36,503 nt of DNA from assembly GCA_035696165.1 (NCBI GenBank), contig DASRQX010000412.1, positions 1 through 36,503 of the forward strand. The letters run 5' to 3'. The translations under genes were made by a program, and so were the position numbers. This document shows positions 1 to 8,892 of the stretch, piece by piece (within the stretch, counting starts at the first letter, position 1; the number at the start of each line of letters is the position of its first letter). The notes under the pieces were generated by a model, which did not search any database, had not been told where the DNA came from, and was given only the letters and a program-made list of their open reading frames with translations. This stretch comes from Palsa-883 sp035696165. Its GTDB lineage: Bacteria > Pseudomonadota > Alphaproteobacteria > Acetobacterales > Acetobacteraceae.

Positions 1-602
1 ACGATGCCGACCGGATGATTGTAGCGGTCGAGCACCTGCAGGATCGACCGCGTCAGCTTCAGCGTCCGCTCGACCGGCTGGTAGGGATCGGTGTTGGACC
101 CCAGCGCCATGGTGCGAGCAACATAGCCGGGCTTGCGCAGCTCCTTTTCCAGCAGGTCCGCGACCTCGGGCTTGAACAGCAGCTTGGTCTCGAAATCCAG
201 GCCGGGCGAGTAGCCCAGATATGCATGGCTCGGCCGCGCGTAGCAGTAGACGCAGCCATGCTCGCAACCGCGATACGGGTTTACCGCGCGATCGAAGCCG
301 ATGTCGGGCGAGCTGTTCCAGGCGATTGCGGATCGCGTGGAATCCCGCGTCAGGGTTGTCGCGAGCGGCGGCAATTCAGTGAACTCGGCCCCCAACGTTT
401 CCCAGCCATCGTCAAAGGCGCTGATCACCCGGGAGTCGTAGCGCGAGGCCGGATTGAGAGTGGCGCCGCGGCCGCGGCGCGCCAATGACGGCACGCGTGC
501 CTGCGGCGCCGGTTCCGCTTCCCCGGCGGTGGCAAACGCCGCAAGGGCTTCCGCATCCCGCGGCGGATCGCCAGGATCGCCAGGATCGGAGTGTTGGCGC
601 AT
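1..602 (-). CDS. PA0069-family radical SAM protein (partial, C-terminus beyond the left edge)
   Basis: The reverse strand reads open from an ATG at 602 to the window edge, giving about 200 residues. The iron-sulfur and SAM motif is explicit: NPYRGCEHGCVYCYAR near residues 110-125, the Cys-x3-Cys-x2-Cys ligands of a [4Fe-4S] cluster. It is followed by PSHAYLGYSPGLDFETKLL and GSNTDPYQPVE, which are typical of the PA0069/Rv2578c group related to spore photoproduct lyase. The substrate of this group is unknown to me. The N-terminal 50 residues are Pro/Arg/Ala rich and begin with a short Asp-Pro-Gly repeat, encoded by a small direct repeat near 570-590. The gene diverges from the GT2 gene. The catalytic barrel continues outside the window. 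Confidence 0.88.
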   Translation of the reverse strand, partial: MRQHSDPGDPGDPPRDAEALAAFATAGEAEPAPQARVPSLARRGRGATLNPASRYDSRVISAFDDGWETLGAEFTELPPLATTLTRDSTRSAIAWNSSPDIGFDRAVNPYRGCEHGCVYCYARPSHAYLGYSPGLDFETKLLFKPEVADLLEKELRKPGYVARTMALGSNTDPYQPVERTLKLTRSILQVLDRYNHPVGI

Positions 603-676
603 GGTCGTGTTCCCGCTTCGTTCAGGCGCGCAGACTGGCAAACGGCCCCGCAACGGTCAAGAACAATTTGGGAACA

Positions 677-736
677 CAGGGTGTCTTTGAGGAGAGTGTC
701 TTGCACGAGCGTTTCTTGGACGAGGGTATCTTGGCA
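677..736 (+). repeat. four degenerate 15-bp tandem units
   Basis: Units start at 677, 692, 707 and 722 and share the pattern GAG-n-GT-n-TCTTG. The last three are GAGAGTGTCTTGCAC, GAGCGTTTCTTGGAC and GAGGGTATCTTGGCA. They lie in the leader of the glycosyltransferase gene and cover its possible TTG starts (701 and 731). The period is a multiple of three, so the reading frame stays open across them. Confidence 0.6.
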
Positions 737-1402
737 GTCACCACCGGTCTGTCAGTCGTCATCCCCGCGCTGAACGCCGCCGCCGACTTGCCGGCAACGC
801 TCGCCGCGCTGGGCCACGCGCCGGACGAGGTGCTGGTGGTCGACGGCAGCAGCGTGGACGGTACCGCGCGGATCGCGGCGGCGAGCGGGGCGCGCGTGAT
901 CCGGGCGCCACGCGGGCGAGGCGCCCAACTCGCGGCCGGCGTGGCTGCGGCGACCCGACCCTGGCTGCTGCTGCTACACGCGGACACACGGTTGGGCGAG
1001 GGTTGGGCCGATGCCGCCGCGGCGCATATCGGCGGCAACACCGGTCGGGCCGCCTATTTCCGCTTCGCGCTCGACAGCGATGATCGGCGGGCGCGGCGGC
1101 TGGAGCGACTAGTCGCCTGGCGGTGCCGTGCGCTGGCGCTGCCATATGGCGATCAGGCATTGCTGTTGCATCGCGACCTGCTGCGGGCTGTCGGCGGCAT
1201 CCGCCCCTTGCCGCTGATGGAGGATGTGGACCTGGTCCGCCGTCTCGGCCGCCGCCGGCTGGTGGCGCTTAAGGCCGACGCGGTGACCTCGGCGGCGAAG
1301 TGGCGGCGCGACGGGTGGTATCGCAGGTCGGCGCGCAACCTGCTGTGCCTGTCGCTGTATGTTGCCGGCTTGCCACCCCGCCTGATCGCGCGGCTGTATT
1401 GA
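731..1402 (+). CDS. GT2 glycosyltransferase, TIGR04283-like
   Basis: A GT-A fold, family 2 transferase of about 223 residues. Visible motifs are LSVVIPALNAAADLP at the N-terminus, the nucleotide-binding EVLVVDGSSVDGT, the DxD-like LLLHADTRL, and the acceptor-side GDQALLLHRD and LMEDVDLVRRL. This set fits TIGR04283, named for arsenosugar biosynthesis because some members sit near arsenic genes; no arsenic gene is visible here. The frame is open upstream to 485, but homology starts at residue 7. I chose the TTG at 731, with GAGGG five bases upstream; TTG at 701 is an alternative. It is followed after 15 bp by the DUF2064 gene, its usual partner. The real sugar donor is unknown. Confidence 0.8.
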   Translation: MAVTTGLSVVIPALNAAADLPATLAALGHAPDEVLVVDGSSVDGTARIAAASGARVIRAPRGRGAQLAAGVAAATRPWLLLLHADTRLGEGWADAAAAHIGGNTGRAAYFRFALDSDDRRARRLERLVAWRCRALALPYGDQALLLHRDLLRAVGGIRPLPLMEDVDLVRRLGRRRLVALKADAVTSAAKWRRDGWYRRSARNLLCLSLYVAGLPPRLIARLY

Positions 1403-1417
1403 TGCACGCGTTGGCCA

Positions 1418-2008
1418 ATGCCTGACCGCACACTTGCGTGGGACACCGTGTTCGTTTTTGCCCGGGCCCCCCGCCTGGGCGCGGTGAAGCGGCGGCTGGC
1501 GCGGGAGATCGGCGCGCGGGCGGCGCTGGATTTCCACCGCGCGACGATGATCGCGCTGCTGCGCGGATTGGCGGCCGAGCAGCGTTTCCGCACCGTGCTG
1601 GCGCTGACGCCGGATCACGCCCGGTTCCCGTTGCCGGTGCAGGTGGCTCGGGTCGGGCAGGGCGCCGGGGATCTGGGCGCCCGGATGCAGCGCGCCGCCG
1701 CGCGCGTGAAACGCGGCCGGGTGGTCATCATCGGTTGCGACATCCCCGATGCGCGCGCCGCCGACGTGCTGGCCGCTTTCCGTGCGCTACGCCGCGCCGA
1801 TGCGGTGTTCGGTCCGGCCGAAGATGGCGGCTACTGGCTGGTCGGCCTGTCGCCGCGCCGTCCGGCACGACCGTTCACGGCGGTGCGCTGGTCCACCGCG
1901 CATGCACTGACCGACACACTGGCGAACTTTCGCGACCGACGCGTTGCCTTCCTGCGTACCCTGCGCGATGTGGACACGGCATCCGATTTGCGTAGCTTGC
2001 GCCGATGA
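1418..2008 (+). CDS. DUF2064 / TIGR04282 glycosyltransferase-like protein
   Basis: A 196-residue protein of the DUF2064 family (TIGR04282), a nucleotidyl- or glycosyl-transferase-like fold often encoded beside a TIGR04283 GT2, as here. Motifs seen are FVFARAPRLGAVKRRLARE near the N-terminus (residues about 12-30), VVIIGCDIPDARAADV in the middle and FGPAEDGGYWLVGLSP, the most characteristic block. The ATG at 1418 lies 15 bp after the GT2 stop. Its stop overlaps the next start as ATGA at 2005-2008, so the ClC gene is probably translationally coupled. The family's biochemical reaction is not settled to my knowledge. Confidence 0.85.
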   Translation: MPDRTLAWDTVFVFARAPRLGAVKRRLAREIGARAALDFHRATMIALLRGLAAEQRFRTVLALTPDHARFPLPVQVARVGQGAGDLGARMQRAAARVKRGRVVIIGCDIPDARAADVLAAFRALRRADAVFGPAEDGGYWLVGLSPRRPARPFTAVRWSTAHALTDTLANFRDRRVAFLRTLRDVDTASDLRSLRR

Positions 2009-3333
2009 CGGACCCAAAGGCGCTCATGACGCGACTGCGGCGGATCGCGCGCCTGCCGCTGATTTCACCGCGCCAGTGGCTGCGCCGCGTCGTGTTCTGG
2101 ACCGGTGCCCTGCTGGTCGCCACCGTGGCGATCGCCTTCGCGCTGCTGGCCGATCGGGCCGCGGACCTGTTCGTCCGCATACAAGCGCCGCACCCGTGGA
2201 TCGCGTTCGTGATCTGCCCGGCCGGGTTGGTCGTGGCGTTCCTGCTGACGCGGCACGTGTTCCCCGGCGCGCAAGGCAGCGGCATCCCCCAGGTGATCGC
2301 GGCCCAGCACATGACCGACCGCGCGGCGATCGCGCGGGTGCTGTCGCTGCGGGTCGCGCTGGGCAAGGTGGGCCTGACCTTGCTCGGTTTGGCATGCGGC
2401 GCGTCGATCGGGCGCGAGGGGCCGACAGTGCAGGTCGGCGCCGCCATCATGCACGCATTCGGCCGGCTGCTGCGGCTGCCTCGGCTGGACCTGGAGCGCG
2501 CGCTGGTGTTGGCGGGTGGCGCGGCCGGCGTGGCAGCGGCGTTCAACACGCCGCTGGCCGGCGTGGTGTTCGCCATCGAGGAACTCAGCCACGCCTTCGA
2601 ATCGCGCACCTCGGGCGTGGTGCTGACCGCGGTCATCATCGGCGGCATCACGACCTTGGCGCTGGTCGGCAACTACAGCTATTTCGGCCACACCAACGCG
2701 GTGCTGGATTTCGGCCGCGGTTGGATTGCGGTGGTGCTGTGCAGCATCGCCGGCGGGCTTGCCGGGGGCTTGTTCAGCGCGGCACTGGTGCGCTTCGCCA
2801 GCGGTCTGCCCGGGCGGCTGGGGCGCCTGCTGGTGCGCTATCCCGTGGTGTTTGCCGCCGCGTGCGGGCTGGCCATCGCGCTGTGCGGCGTGCTGTCGGG
2901 CGGACAGACCTATGGCACCGGCTACGAGCAGGCGCGCGGCATGGTGGAGGGACACACGACGTTGCCGGCGGCCTACCCGGTGCTGAAATTCGTTGCTACC
3001 GTGGTTTCTTATGTCAGCGGCATCCCGGGCGGCATTTTCGCCCCGTCACTTTCGGTGGGCGCGGGGTTGGGGCAGGCACTGTCGCATCTGATGCCGCTGG
3101 CGCCGAGCGGTGCGGTCGTGCTGCTGGGCATGGTGGCGTATTTCTCCGGTGTGGTGCAGGCGCCGATCACCGCCGCGGTGATCGTGATGGAGATGACCGA
3201 CAACCAGGGCATGACGGTTGCGCTGCTGGCGACATCGTTCCTGGCGTTTGGCGTGTCCCGGCTGGTGTGCCGCCGGCCGCTCTACGCCGCGTTGGCACGG
3301 CGTTTCCTGGAGGCGCAAGCGGGTACGCGGTAA
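2005..3333 (+). CDS. ClC-family chloride transporter
   Basis: A 442-residue inner-membrane ClC protein. The selectivity motifs are all present: GSGIP at 91-95, GREGP at 136-140 with the gating glutamate E138, and GIPGGIFAP at about 339-347. The internal proton glutamate pair (IEE, E192/E193) and the C-terminal tyrosine (RPLY, Y427) match the positions used in the E. coli H+/Cl- exchanger, so exchange is more likely than channel activity; this is inference from known residues. There are no C-terminal CBS domains. The start ATG overlaps the stop of the DUF2064 gene by four bases. The functional link to the two transferases is unknown. Confidence 0.93.
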   Translation: MTDPKALMTRLRRIARLPLISPRQWLRRVVFWTGALLVATVAIAFALLADRAADLFVRIQAPHPWIAFVICPAGLVVAFLLTRHVFPGAQGSGIPQVIAAQHMTDRAAIARVLSLRVALGKVGLTLLGLACGASIGREGPTVQVGAAIMHAFGRLLRLPRLDLERALVLAGGAAGVAAAFNTPLAGVVFAIEELSHAFESRTSGVVLTAVIIGGITTLALVGNYSYFGHTNAVLDFGRGWIAVVLCSIAGGLAGGLFSAALVRFASGLPGRLGRLLVRYPVVFAAACGLAIALCGVLSGGQTYGTGYEQARGMVEGHTTLPAAYPVLKFVATVVSYVSGIPGGIFAPSLSVGAGLGQALSHLMPLAPSGAVVLLGMVAYFSGVVQAPITAAVIVMEMTDNQGMTVALLATSFLAFGVSRLVCRRPLYAALARRFLEAQAGTR

Positions 3334-3694
3334 TACCGGGCGGCGAAAGGAACGACTCTGCCCCGTCATGGCCGGCCTTCGCCTGCCATGATGGATGGAG
3401 CAGTGGGCGGATCAATCTTTTCGAGGCCCGGCATAAGTTTCCACCGGCACGACCGACCCGCCCTGAATGAAACATTTTGGTGGAATTCGGTCCGGTCAGG
3501 AGAAAAATCTTTCTTGTTTCTGTTTGGGTGGGGCGGAAAAGCGGAGCGCCTTCCGCCATCTACGCGGCGCGGCAGATCGCGCGGACGATGCGCAATAACG
3601 CGCTGACCGTGCGTGCGGTGGCGGAAGGCGCTGCCCCCCGGATCCAGGGTCCGGGGGCAAGGCTTTTCCGCCCTACAATCGGACGCCAGACGAA
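3334..3694. other. intergenic region between convergent genes
   Basis: This stretch of 361 bp holds no convincing gene. It has an A/T-rich block around 3500-3530 and a perfect 13-bp inverted repeat (gcgccttccgcca at 3546-3558 and its complement at 3619-3631), followed by the terminator-like hairpin listed separately. The open frames here have no recognisable family and overlap the repeat. Confidence 0.6.
3632..3667. terminator. probable terminator between ClC and moaB genes
   Basis: The arm tgccccccggat is followed after a short loop by gtccgggggca, forming a GC-rich hairpin (one bulge). CTTTT follows at 3663-3667 on the plus strand. It lies between two convergent genes and could stop transcription of the ClC operon. 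Confidence 0.6.
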
Positions 3695-4243
3695 TTATTC
3701 CGCAGCCGGGTTCAGATGCTCCAGCAGCCGCGGCATCAGCTCGACCAAATTGCAGGGGCGGAATCGGTTGTCGAGCTGGAACACCAGGATGTCGTCCCAG
3801 GCGTCCTTCACCGCGCCGGTGCTGCCCGGCAGCGCGAACAGATAGGTGCCGCCGGCAACCCCGCCCAGCGCGCGGGACTGCATCGTCGAAGTGCCGATCT
3901 TCTGATAGCTCAGCATGCGAAACAGCTCACCGAACCCCTCGATTTTCTTCTCCAGCACATGGTCGAACGCCTCCGGCGTGACGTCGCGCCCGGTGATGCC
4001 GGTGCCGCCTGAGGTGATCACCACGTCGATCTGCGGATCGGCTATCCAGGCCCGCAGATGGCGTTCGATCGCCGCCGCGTCGTCCTTTTCAATCGTCCGT
4101 GCCGCGATGCGATGACCGGCCTTGCTGATGCGCTCGACCAGCGCATCGCCTGATGTGTCGTTCGCCAAGGTGCGTGTGTCCGACACCGTCAGCACGGCGA
4201 TGTTGACCGCGATGAACCTGCGTCGTTCGTCGATGCCTGCCAT
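3695..4243 (-). CDS. moaB: molybdenum cofactor biosynthesis protein B
   Basis: A 182-residue MoaB/MogA-fold protein of molybdopterin biosynthesis. In this family the protein adenylylates molybdopterin or supports that step. The signature SGGTGITGRDVTPEAF is at residues 78-93, preceded by IAVLTVSDTRT at 15-25; LFALPGSTGAVKDAW is in the C-terminal half. The start ATG at 4243 has a strong ribosome site (AGGAGG, seven bases upstream); the frame is open further up but without such a site. The lytic transglycosylase stop is 45 bp upstream on the same strand, so the two may be cotranscribed. No other moa genes are in the window. Confidence 0.93.
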   Translation of the reverse strand: MAGIDERRRFIAVNIAVLTVSDTRTLANDTSGDALVERISKAGHRIAARTIEKDDAAAIERHLRAWIADPQIDVVITSGGTGITGRDVTPEAFDHVLEKKIEGFGELFRMLSYQKIGTSTMQSRALGGVAGGTYLFALPGSTGAVKDAWDDILVFQLDNRFRPCNLVELMPRLLEHLNPAAE

Positions 4244-4288
4244 GTCGCGACCTCCTGAAGCGCCGCGGCGTGCCCGGTTGATCAACAC

Positions 4289-6157
4289 CTAGTGGATGTG
4301 TGCCGCCGCGGTGGCCAGTGTGCGCGTCGGCGCCTGGTCCGTGAAGGGGACAGTGAAGCGGGGAAACTCACCGGCTACCAGGGCATCCAGACCGGGCGGC
4401 GGCCGACCGAGGCGGGCCGCGTAGATCCATGCATAGGTCAGCACGTGCCGCACGAAACCGCGTGTCTCTGGATTTGGAATCGCCTCGATGAACAGCAACG
4501 GGTCATCATTGTCGCGGATCGTTCCATTTAACTGCGCGAGTCTGGATGGACCGATATTGTAGCTCGCCAGCATGCGGATCAGATCGCCATCGACGCCGTC
4601 CTGCGTTGCCAGATATGCGACGTAGCGCTGTCCCAGAGCCAGATTGAATGCCGGATCATGCAACCGGTCGCCATCGAGCGATGAATTGCCGGTAATGAAG
4701 CGTGCGGTGGGCGGCGTGATCTGCATCAATCCGCGCGCACCGGCCGGCGAGACGGCGCTGCTGTCGAAATCGGACTCCAGCCGCGCGAGTGCATAGACCA
4801 GTGCCGGATCAATACGAAACCCGCCGGCGGGATGCAGCGGTGGCAGCTTCAGGACAATGTCGTTGCGCGGATGTCCATCCTCGGTCTCGGTCAGTGCGGC
4901 GAGTTGGGCCGCCAGATCGACCAGGCCCGCACTGGACGCCACCAGGCGCAACGCGCGGCCAAGTGTGGGGTCTGCCTTTGTTGCGGGCCACAGCGCGCGC
5001 AATTCCGCCTCGGCACGGTCGGATTGGCCAACCTGCAGCAAGGCAAAGGCACGCAGTCCCTGCGGCATGGCAGCGATTGCGTCGACGTCCGCCTGCGACA
5101 ACGTGTCGCGATCCGCACCCACACCCGCGCGCAACCGCAGCGCGCGCCGTGCGATCAGTCCATGGAATGTCAGCGGTTGTTTGGCAGCCTGGTGCAACCA
5201 GTAGGCGGCAGCAGCGGGATCGCCGATACGCCTTGTCGCGCGCGCTGCCCAGAAGGCCCCAGCGGCACGTTGTGCGATGCTGCCGAGGGGCGCGTTCGCT
5301 GCCGCAACGAAATAGCCGGCGGCGAGATCGGGCTGGTGGCGACGCCAGGCGGCCAGCCCCGCGATCAGCCCGGCGAGCGCCACCTGATGATCCGCCGGCG
5401 TGTCACGCAACGCGGTTGCGGCAAGGTCAATCGCCTGGGCATCGCGATTCTGCGTGAACAGCACCTGTGCCACTTCAGCGCACAACAATGCGTGATAGCC
5501 GGGATCTAGTCCTTTTCGACGGTTGATCAATCGCATCGCGGCGGCGTCATTGCCCGCGTTGGCATAGGCGAGCACCGCGCGATCGAGTGCCATATCGCGC
5601 CGGATGGGCACATCGTCGGTGTCGTCATCGTCGTCGTCATGCGACGCGGCAACCGACGCCGGCGCGCTCTGCAAGGTTCGCGATATCGGCGCCGGCGGTG
5701 GTGTTGCGCCTTGCGGCAACCGCCGCACCAGCAAGGCATGGAGAGCCGGCGCATCCGGTTGATCACCGTAATGATCAAGCCAGTCGGTCAGCTCCGTCGT
5801 CGTGGAACGATGATATGGCCCGAGATACCGATCGGCGAGAATACTGCCCAGCAGCAGCGGATTTTCGAGTTCGCCGGTTTCACGTGATGCCAGCGCCATG
5901 TCGCCGCGCGCCTGTGCCACAAAAATACGACGCACCAGCACCGCGTCGCTGGGACTGAGCGGACGTGGCAATGCGACGCCGTCTGATGCTCCAGGGAGCA
6001 CCAAGTGCGGCACCGCCATCGCGGTTTCATCGCGATCCCCAGGGCCCGTCGGCTGCGCGTATGCAGCCTGGACCATGGTCCCAGCCAGGAACGCAGCCCC
6101 GGCGATCAAGGCCCGGGCGGCGGGAAGGCGGGAGAGCGTAAGACCGACCCCTCGCAT
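4289..6157 (-). CDS. soluble lytic murein transglycosylase (SLT family)
   Basis: A periplasmic peptidoglycan lytic transglycosylase of about 622 residues. A signal peptide is visible (MRGVGLTLSR, then a hydrophobic stretch ending AAYA-Q). A long alpha-helical, TPR-like body follows. The C-terminal SLT domain has the catalytic Glu in ALARLESDFDSSAVSPAGARG (about E461), then GLMQITPPTA and LASYNIGPSRL. A very acidic run (DDDDDDTDD) lies around residue 180. I place the start at 6157 because it begins the signal peptide; ATG 6187 and GTG 6286 are also in frame, the last overlapping the stop of the upstream gene. moaB follows 45 bp downstream. Confidence 0.9.
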   Translation of the reverse strand: MRGVGLTLSRLPAARALIAGAAFLAGTMVQAAYAQPTGPGDRDETAMAVPHLVLPGASDGVALPRPLSPSDAVLVRRIFVAQARGDMALASRETGELENPLLLGSILADRYLGPYHRSTTTELTDWLDHYGDQPDAPALHALLVRRLPQGATPPPAPISRTLQSAPASVAASHDDDDDDTDDVPIRRDMALDRAVLAYANAGNDAAAMRLINRRKGLDPGYHALLCAEVAQVLFTQNRDAQAIDLAATALRDTPADHQVALAGLIAGLAAWRRHQPDLAAGYFVAAANAPLGSIAQRAAGAFWAARATRRIGDPAAAAYWLHQAAKQPLTFHGLIARRALRLRAGVGADRDTLSQADVDAIAAMPQGLRAFALLQVGQSDRAEAELRALWPATKADPTLGRALRLVASSAGLVDLAAQLAALTETEDGHPRNDIVLKLPPLHPAGGFRIDPALVYALARLESDFDSSAVSPAGARGLMQITPPTARFITGNSSLDGDRLHDPAFNLALGQRYVAYLATQDGVDGDLIRMLASYNIGPSRLAQLNGTIRDNDDPLLFIEAIPNPETRGFVRHVLTYAWIYAARLGRPPPGLDALVAGEFPRFTVPFTDQAPTRTLATAAAHIH

Positions 6158-6282
6158 TGCGGCGCGGGGCGTACACGGGTCGCCCATGCAGCGCAACCAG
6201 AATCGACGCGCGGCGCATGAATAATTATTCGCAATGCTTGCGTATCGATGAAAATCAACACGATATCGCAGCCTATTTTTCG

Positions 6283-7104
6283 TCACTTCTGCGTGAGATC
6301 AGTGTCCAAACTATGGCGAAGCAACCGCAGATCGGCCCAGGCGCTTCGTCTTTGAGTGGGAAGGCGTAACAAAACGCCTGGGCTTGGCATTGGCAACGTC
6401 GGGATCGGTGCTGCGCACCCGGGGATTGTTGCTTCCCGCCAAACAGGCAAACCGCGTCGCCGCATCGGCGCCGCCCCGAGCAATGCGCGGGCCGGCAGTG
6501 GTCCCAGCGCCACAATTCGCTGTGGCGCCACAAGCATGATCAGCCGATGCAAAAATGGCAAACATGTGGCGATCTCGCCCTGGCTCGGCGGCCGATCGCC
6601 TGGTGGGCGCCATGGAATCAACGGCGCCAGGCAAATGGCGCCACGATCCAATCCGACGCTGCGCAGCATATGTTGCAAATATGCACCAACCGGGCCCGCG
6701 AACGGATCGCCGGCACGGTCAGCGTCTGCGTTCGGTGCCTCATTCACCAACAGCAGGCCGCTCGTGGCAGAGCCCTCGAGGAACACCAGATTTGTTGCGG
6801 TGTCGCGCAATGCGCTCCCATCGAAGCCCGCGATCGCGGCGCGCAACTCTCCCAGCGTCGTCACCGCGGCGGCCGCGCGCGCCGCGCGTTCGACCGGGGT
6901 CACGCGCGTGGCATCGCGTGTGCCGGCATCCGGTGTCGCGAGTGCGGTTGATGTGTGCGATGACGATATGGGTAATGCGGATGGTGCGGAGGACACCGAT
7001 GGCACGCGCGCCAGCGGAGGCCGCAACCGATTGACCGGTGCGGCCTCGAGCGCCTCATCGGCGCCCCATTCTATCTGCAATCGCAGGGCAGTCAGCGCGT
7101 CCAT
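6283..7104 (-). CDS. degenerate family-4-like uracil-DNA glycosylase homologue
   Basis: A 273-residue protein with the UDG superfamily fold. The alignable core begins at FDGSALRDTATNLVF, then LLLVNEAPNADADRAGDPFAG and LAPLIPWRPPGDRPPS, ending in SPGVLLRLPTQRRSAW. Family-4 enzymes have GEAPG and a His in HPxxLLR; here these read NEAPN and PSPGVLLR, so the motif glycine and the His are missing. The Cys common in (C)xxCxL near the N-terminal core is Ser. Activity on uracil is therefore doubtful. Residues 15-75 are low-complexity Ala/Ser/Thr. ATG 7104 begins MDALTALRLQIEWGADEAL; ATG 7149 is in frame as an alternative. It diverges from ETF-QO. Confidence 0.75.
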   Translation of the reverse strand: MDALTALRLQIEWGADEALEAAPVNRLRPPLARVPSVSSAPSALPISSSHTSTALATPDAGTRDATRVTPVERAARAAAAVTTLGELRAAIAGFDGSALRDTATNLVFLEGSATSGLLLVNEAPNADADRAGDPFAGPVGAYLQHMLRSVGLDRGAICLAPLIPWRPPGDRPPSQGEIATCLPFLHRLIMLVAPQRIVALGPLPARALLGAAPMRRRGLPVWREATIPGCAAPIPTLPMPSPGVLLRLPTQRRSAWADLRLLRHSLDTDLTQK

Positions 7105-7190
7105 CACCCGGGCACGCTGCCCGTGGGCCGAATTTTGCGCAACCTCCATGCAATGCCTAGGCTGGGCCGCACGAAACCGGGAGACCAGGC

Positions 7191-8828
7191 ATGGCAGCGG
7201 ACCTACCTCCGCGCGAGACGATGGCGTTCGACGTGGTGATCGTGGGCGCCGGGCCCGCCGGACTGGCGGCGGCGATCCGTCTGAAGCAGCTTGCCCCCGA
7301 CGCCTCAGTCTGCGTTGTCGAAAAAGGCGGCGAGGTCGGCGCGCATATCCTGTCCGGCGCCGTGCTGGAACCGCGTGCGCTGAACGAATTGCTCCCGGAT
7401 TGGCCGCAGCGAAACGCGCCACTCACCACGCCGGCGACGGATGATCGGTTCCTGTTCCTCACAGAAACCCGTTCGTTCCGGCTGCCGACACCGCCGCAGA
7501 TGCACAACCACGGCAACTATATCGTTTCACTCGGCAATGTGTGCCGCTGGCTCGCCAGCGAGGCCGAGGAACTCGGCGTCGAGATCTATCCCGGATTCGC
7601 CGCCGCCGAACTGCTGGAGGAAGACGGCCGCATCACCGGAATCGCCACCGGCGACATGGGGATCGGCAAGGACGGCACGCCGACCGCCAATTTCGCCCGC
7701 GGAATGGAGTTGCGCGCGACCTACACGCTGTTCGCCGAGGGCTGCCGCGGCTCGCTCAGCCAACGCCTGATGGCGCGCTTCGACCTGCGCGAGGGGCATG
7801 ATCCACAGACCTACGCGATCGGCATCAAGGAGCTGTGGGAAGTTCCGACGGCGACCCATCGCCCCGGGCTGGTCGAACACACGATCGGCTGGCCGCTCGA
7901 CAGCAAGACCTATGGCGGATCGTTCCTGTACCATTTCGGCGACAACCTGGTCTCATACGGCTTCGTCATCGGCCTCGATTACCGCAATCCGTGGCTGTCG
8001 CCGTTCGACGAGATGCAACGCTTCAAGACCCACCCGGACGTGCGCAAACATTTCGCGGGCGGGCGGCGCATTTCCTATGGCGCGCGCGCCCTGAACGAGG
8101 GCGGCCTGCAGTCGATCCCGCGCCTGACATTCCCGGGCGGCGCGCTGATCGGCTGTGCCGCCGGCTTCGTCAACGTGCCGAAGATCAAGGGCAGCCACAC
8201 CGCGATGAAGTCCGGCATGCTCGCCGCCGAAACGCTCGCCGAGGCGTTGGCCGGCGAGCGGCCCGCCGAACCCACGGGCTATGAGCAAAAGCTGCGGGCA
8301 AGCTGGGTGTGGGACGAACTCACGGCGGTGCGCAATGTCCGCCCGGTGTTCGCCAAGCTGGGTCTGTGGGGCGGGCTGGCCTACGCGGGCCTCGACACCT
8401 ACCTGCTGCGCGGCAAGGCGCCCTGGACCTTCCACCACGCCCATCCGGACAACGCGACCTTGCTCGAGGCGCGGGCCGCGCCACGCATCACCTACCCGAA
8501 GCCGGACGGCGTGCTGAGCTTCGACCGGCTGTCGTCGGTGTTCATCAGCAACACCAACCATGAGGAAAACCAGCCGGCGCACCTGGTGCTGCGCGATCCC
8601 CCGGTGGCGGTCACGGTGAACCTGACGCGCTACGCCGCGCCGGAAACGCGCTACTGCCCGGCCGGGGTGTATGAGATCGTGGACGCCGAGCAGGGCGCGC
8701 CCCGCCTGCAGATCAACGCGCAGAACTGCGTGCACTGCAAAACCTGCGACATCAAGGACCCGACCCAGAATATCGTCTGGGTTACCCCGGAAGGCGGCGG
8801 CGGCCCCAACTATCCGGGCGGGATGTAG
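7191..8828 (+). CDS. etfQO: electron transfer flavoprotein-ubiquinone oxidoreductase
   Basis: A 545-residue membrane-associated flavoprotein that passes electrons from ETF (fatty and amino acid oxidation) to ubiquinone. The FAD-binding VVIVGAGPAGLAAAIRLKQ is at residues 14-32. The ETF-QO block GALIGCAAGFVNVPKIKG is in the middle. The C-terminal [4Fe-4S] site has Cys at about 489, 513, 516 and 519 (RYCPAGVYE and CVHCKTCDIKDP). Length and ending (NYPGGM) are standard. The ATG at 7191 has GGGAG about seven bases upstream; ATG 7221 is less likely. No etfAB is in view. Confidence 0.97.
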   Translation: MAADLPPRETMAFDVVIVGAGPAGLAAAIRLKQLAPDASVCVVEKGGEVGAHILSGAVLEPRALNELLPDWPQRNAPLTTPATDDRFLFLTETRSFRLPTPPQMHNHGNYIVSLGNVCRWLASEAEELGVEIYPGFAAAELLEEDGRITGIATGDMGIGKDGTPTANFARGMELRATYTLFAEGCRGSLSQRLMARFDLREGHDPQTYAIGIKELWEVPTATHRPGLVEHTIGWPLDSKTYGGSFLYHFGDNLVSYGFVIGLDYRNPWLSPFDEMQRFKTHPDVRKHFAGGRRISYGARALNEGGLQSIPRLTFPGGALIGCAAGFVNVPKIKGSHTAMKSGMLAAETLAEALAGERPAEPTGYEQKLRASWVWDELTAVRNVRPVFAKLGLWGGLAYAGLDTYLLRGKAPWTFHHAHPDNATLLEARAAPRITYPKPDGVLSFDRLSSVFISNTNHEENQPAHLVLRDPPVAVTVNLTRYAAPETRYCPAGVYEIVDAEQGAPRLQINAQNCVHCKTCDIKDPTQNIVWVTPEGGGGPNYPGGM

Positions 8829-8892
8829 CGGCATGTAACAGCCGCGCGGAGACGCATGACAGGGATGGGTCGGGGCTGGTAGACTGCGGCTC

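Noticed and set aside
1..602. ArsS-type radical SAM enzyme linked to the arsenosugar-named GT pair
   Set aside because: The motif context (PSHAYLGYSPGLDFETKLL, GSNTDPYQP) is that of the PA0069/photolyase-like group, not ArsS.
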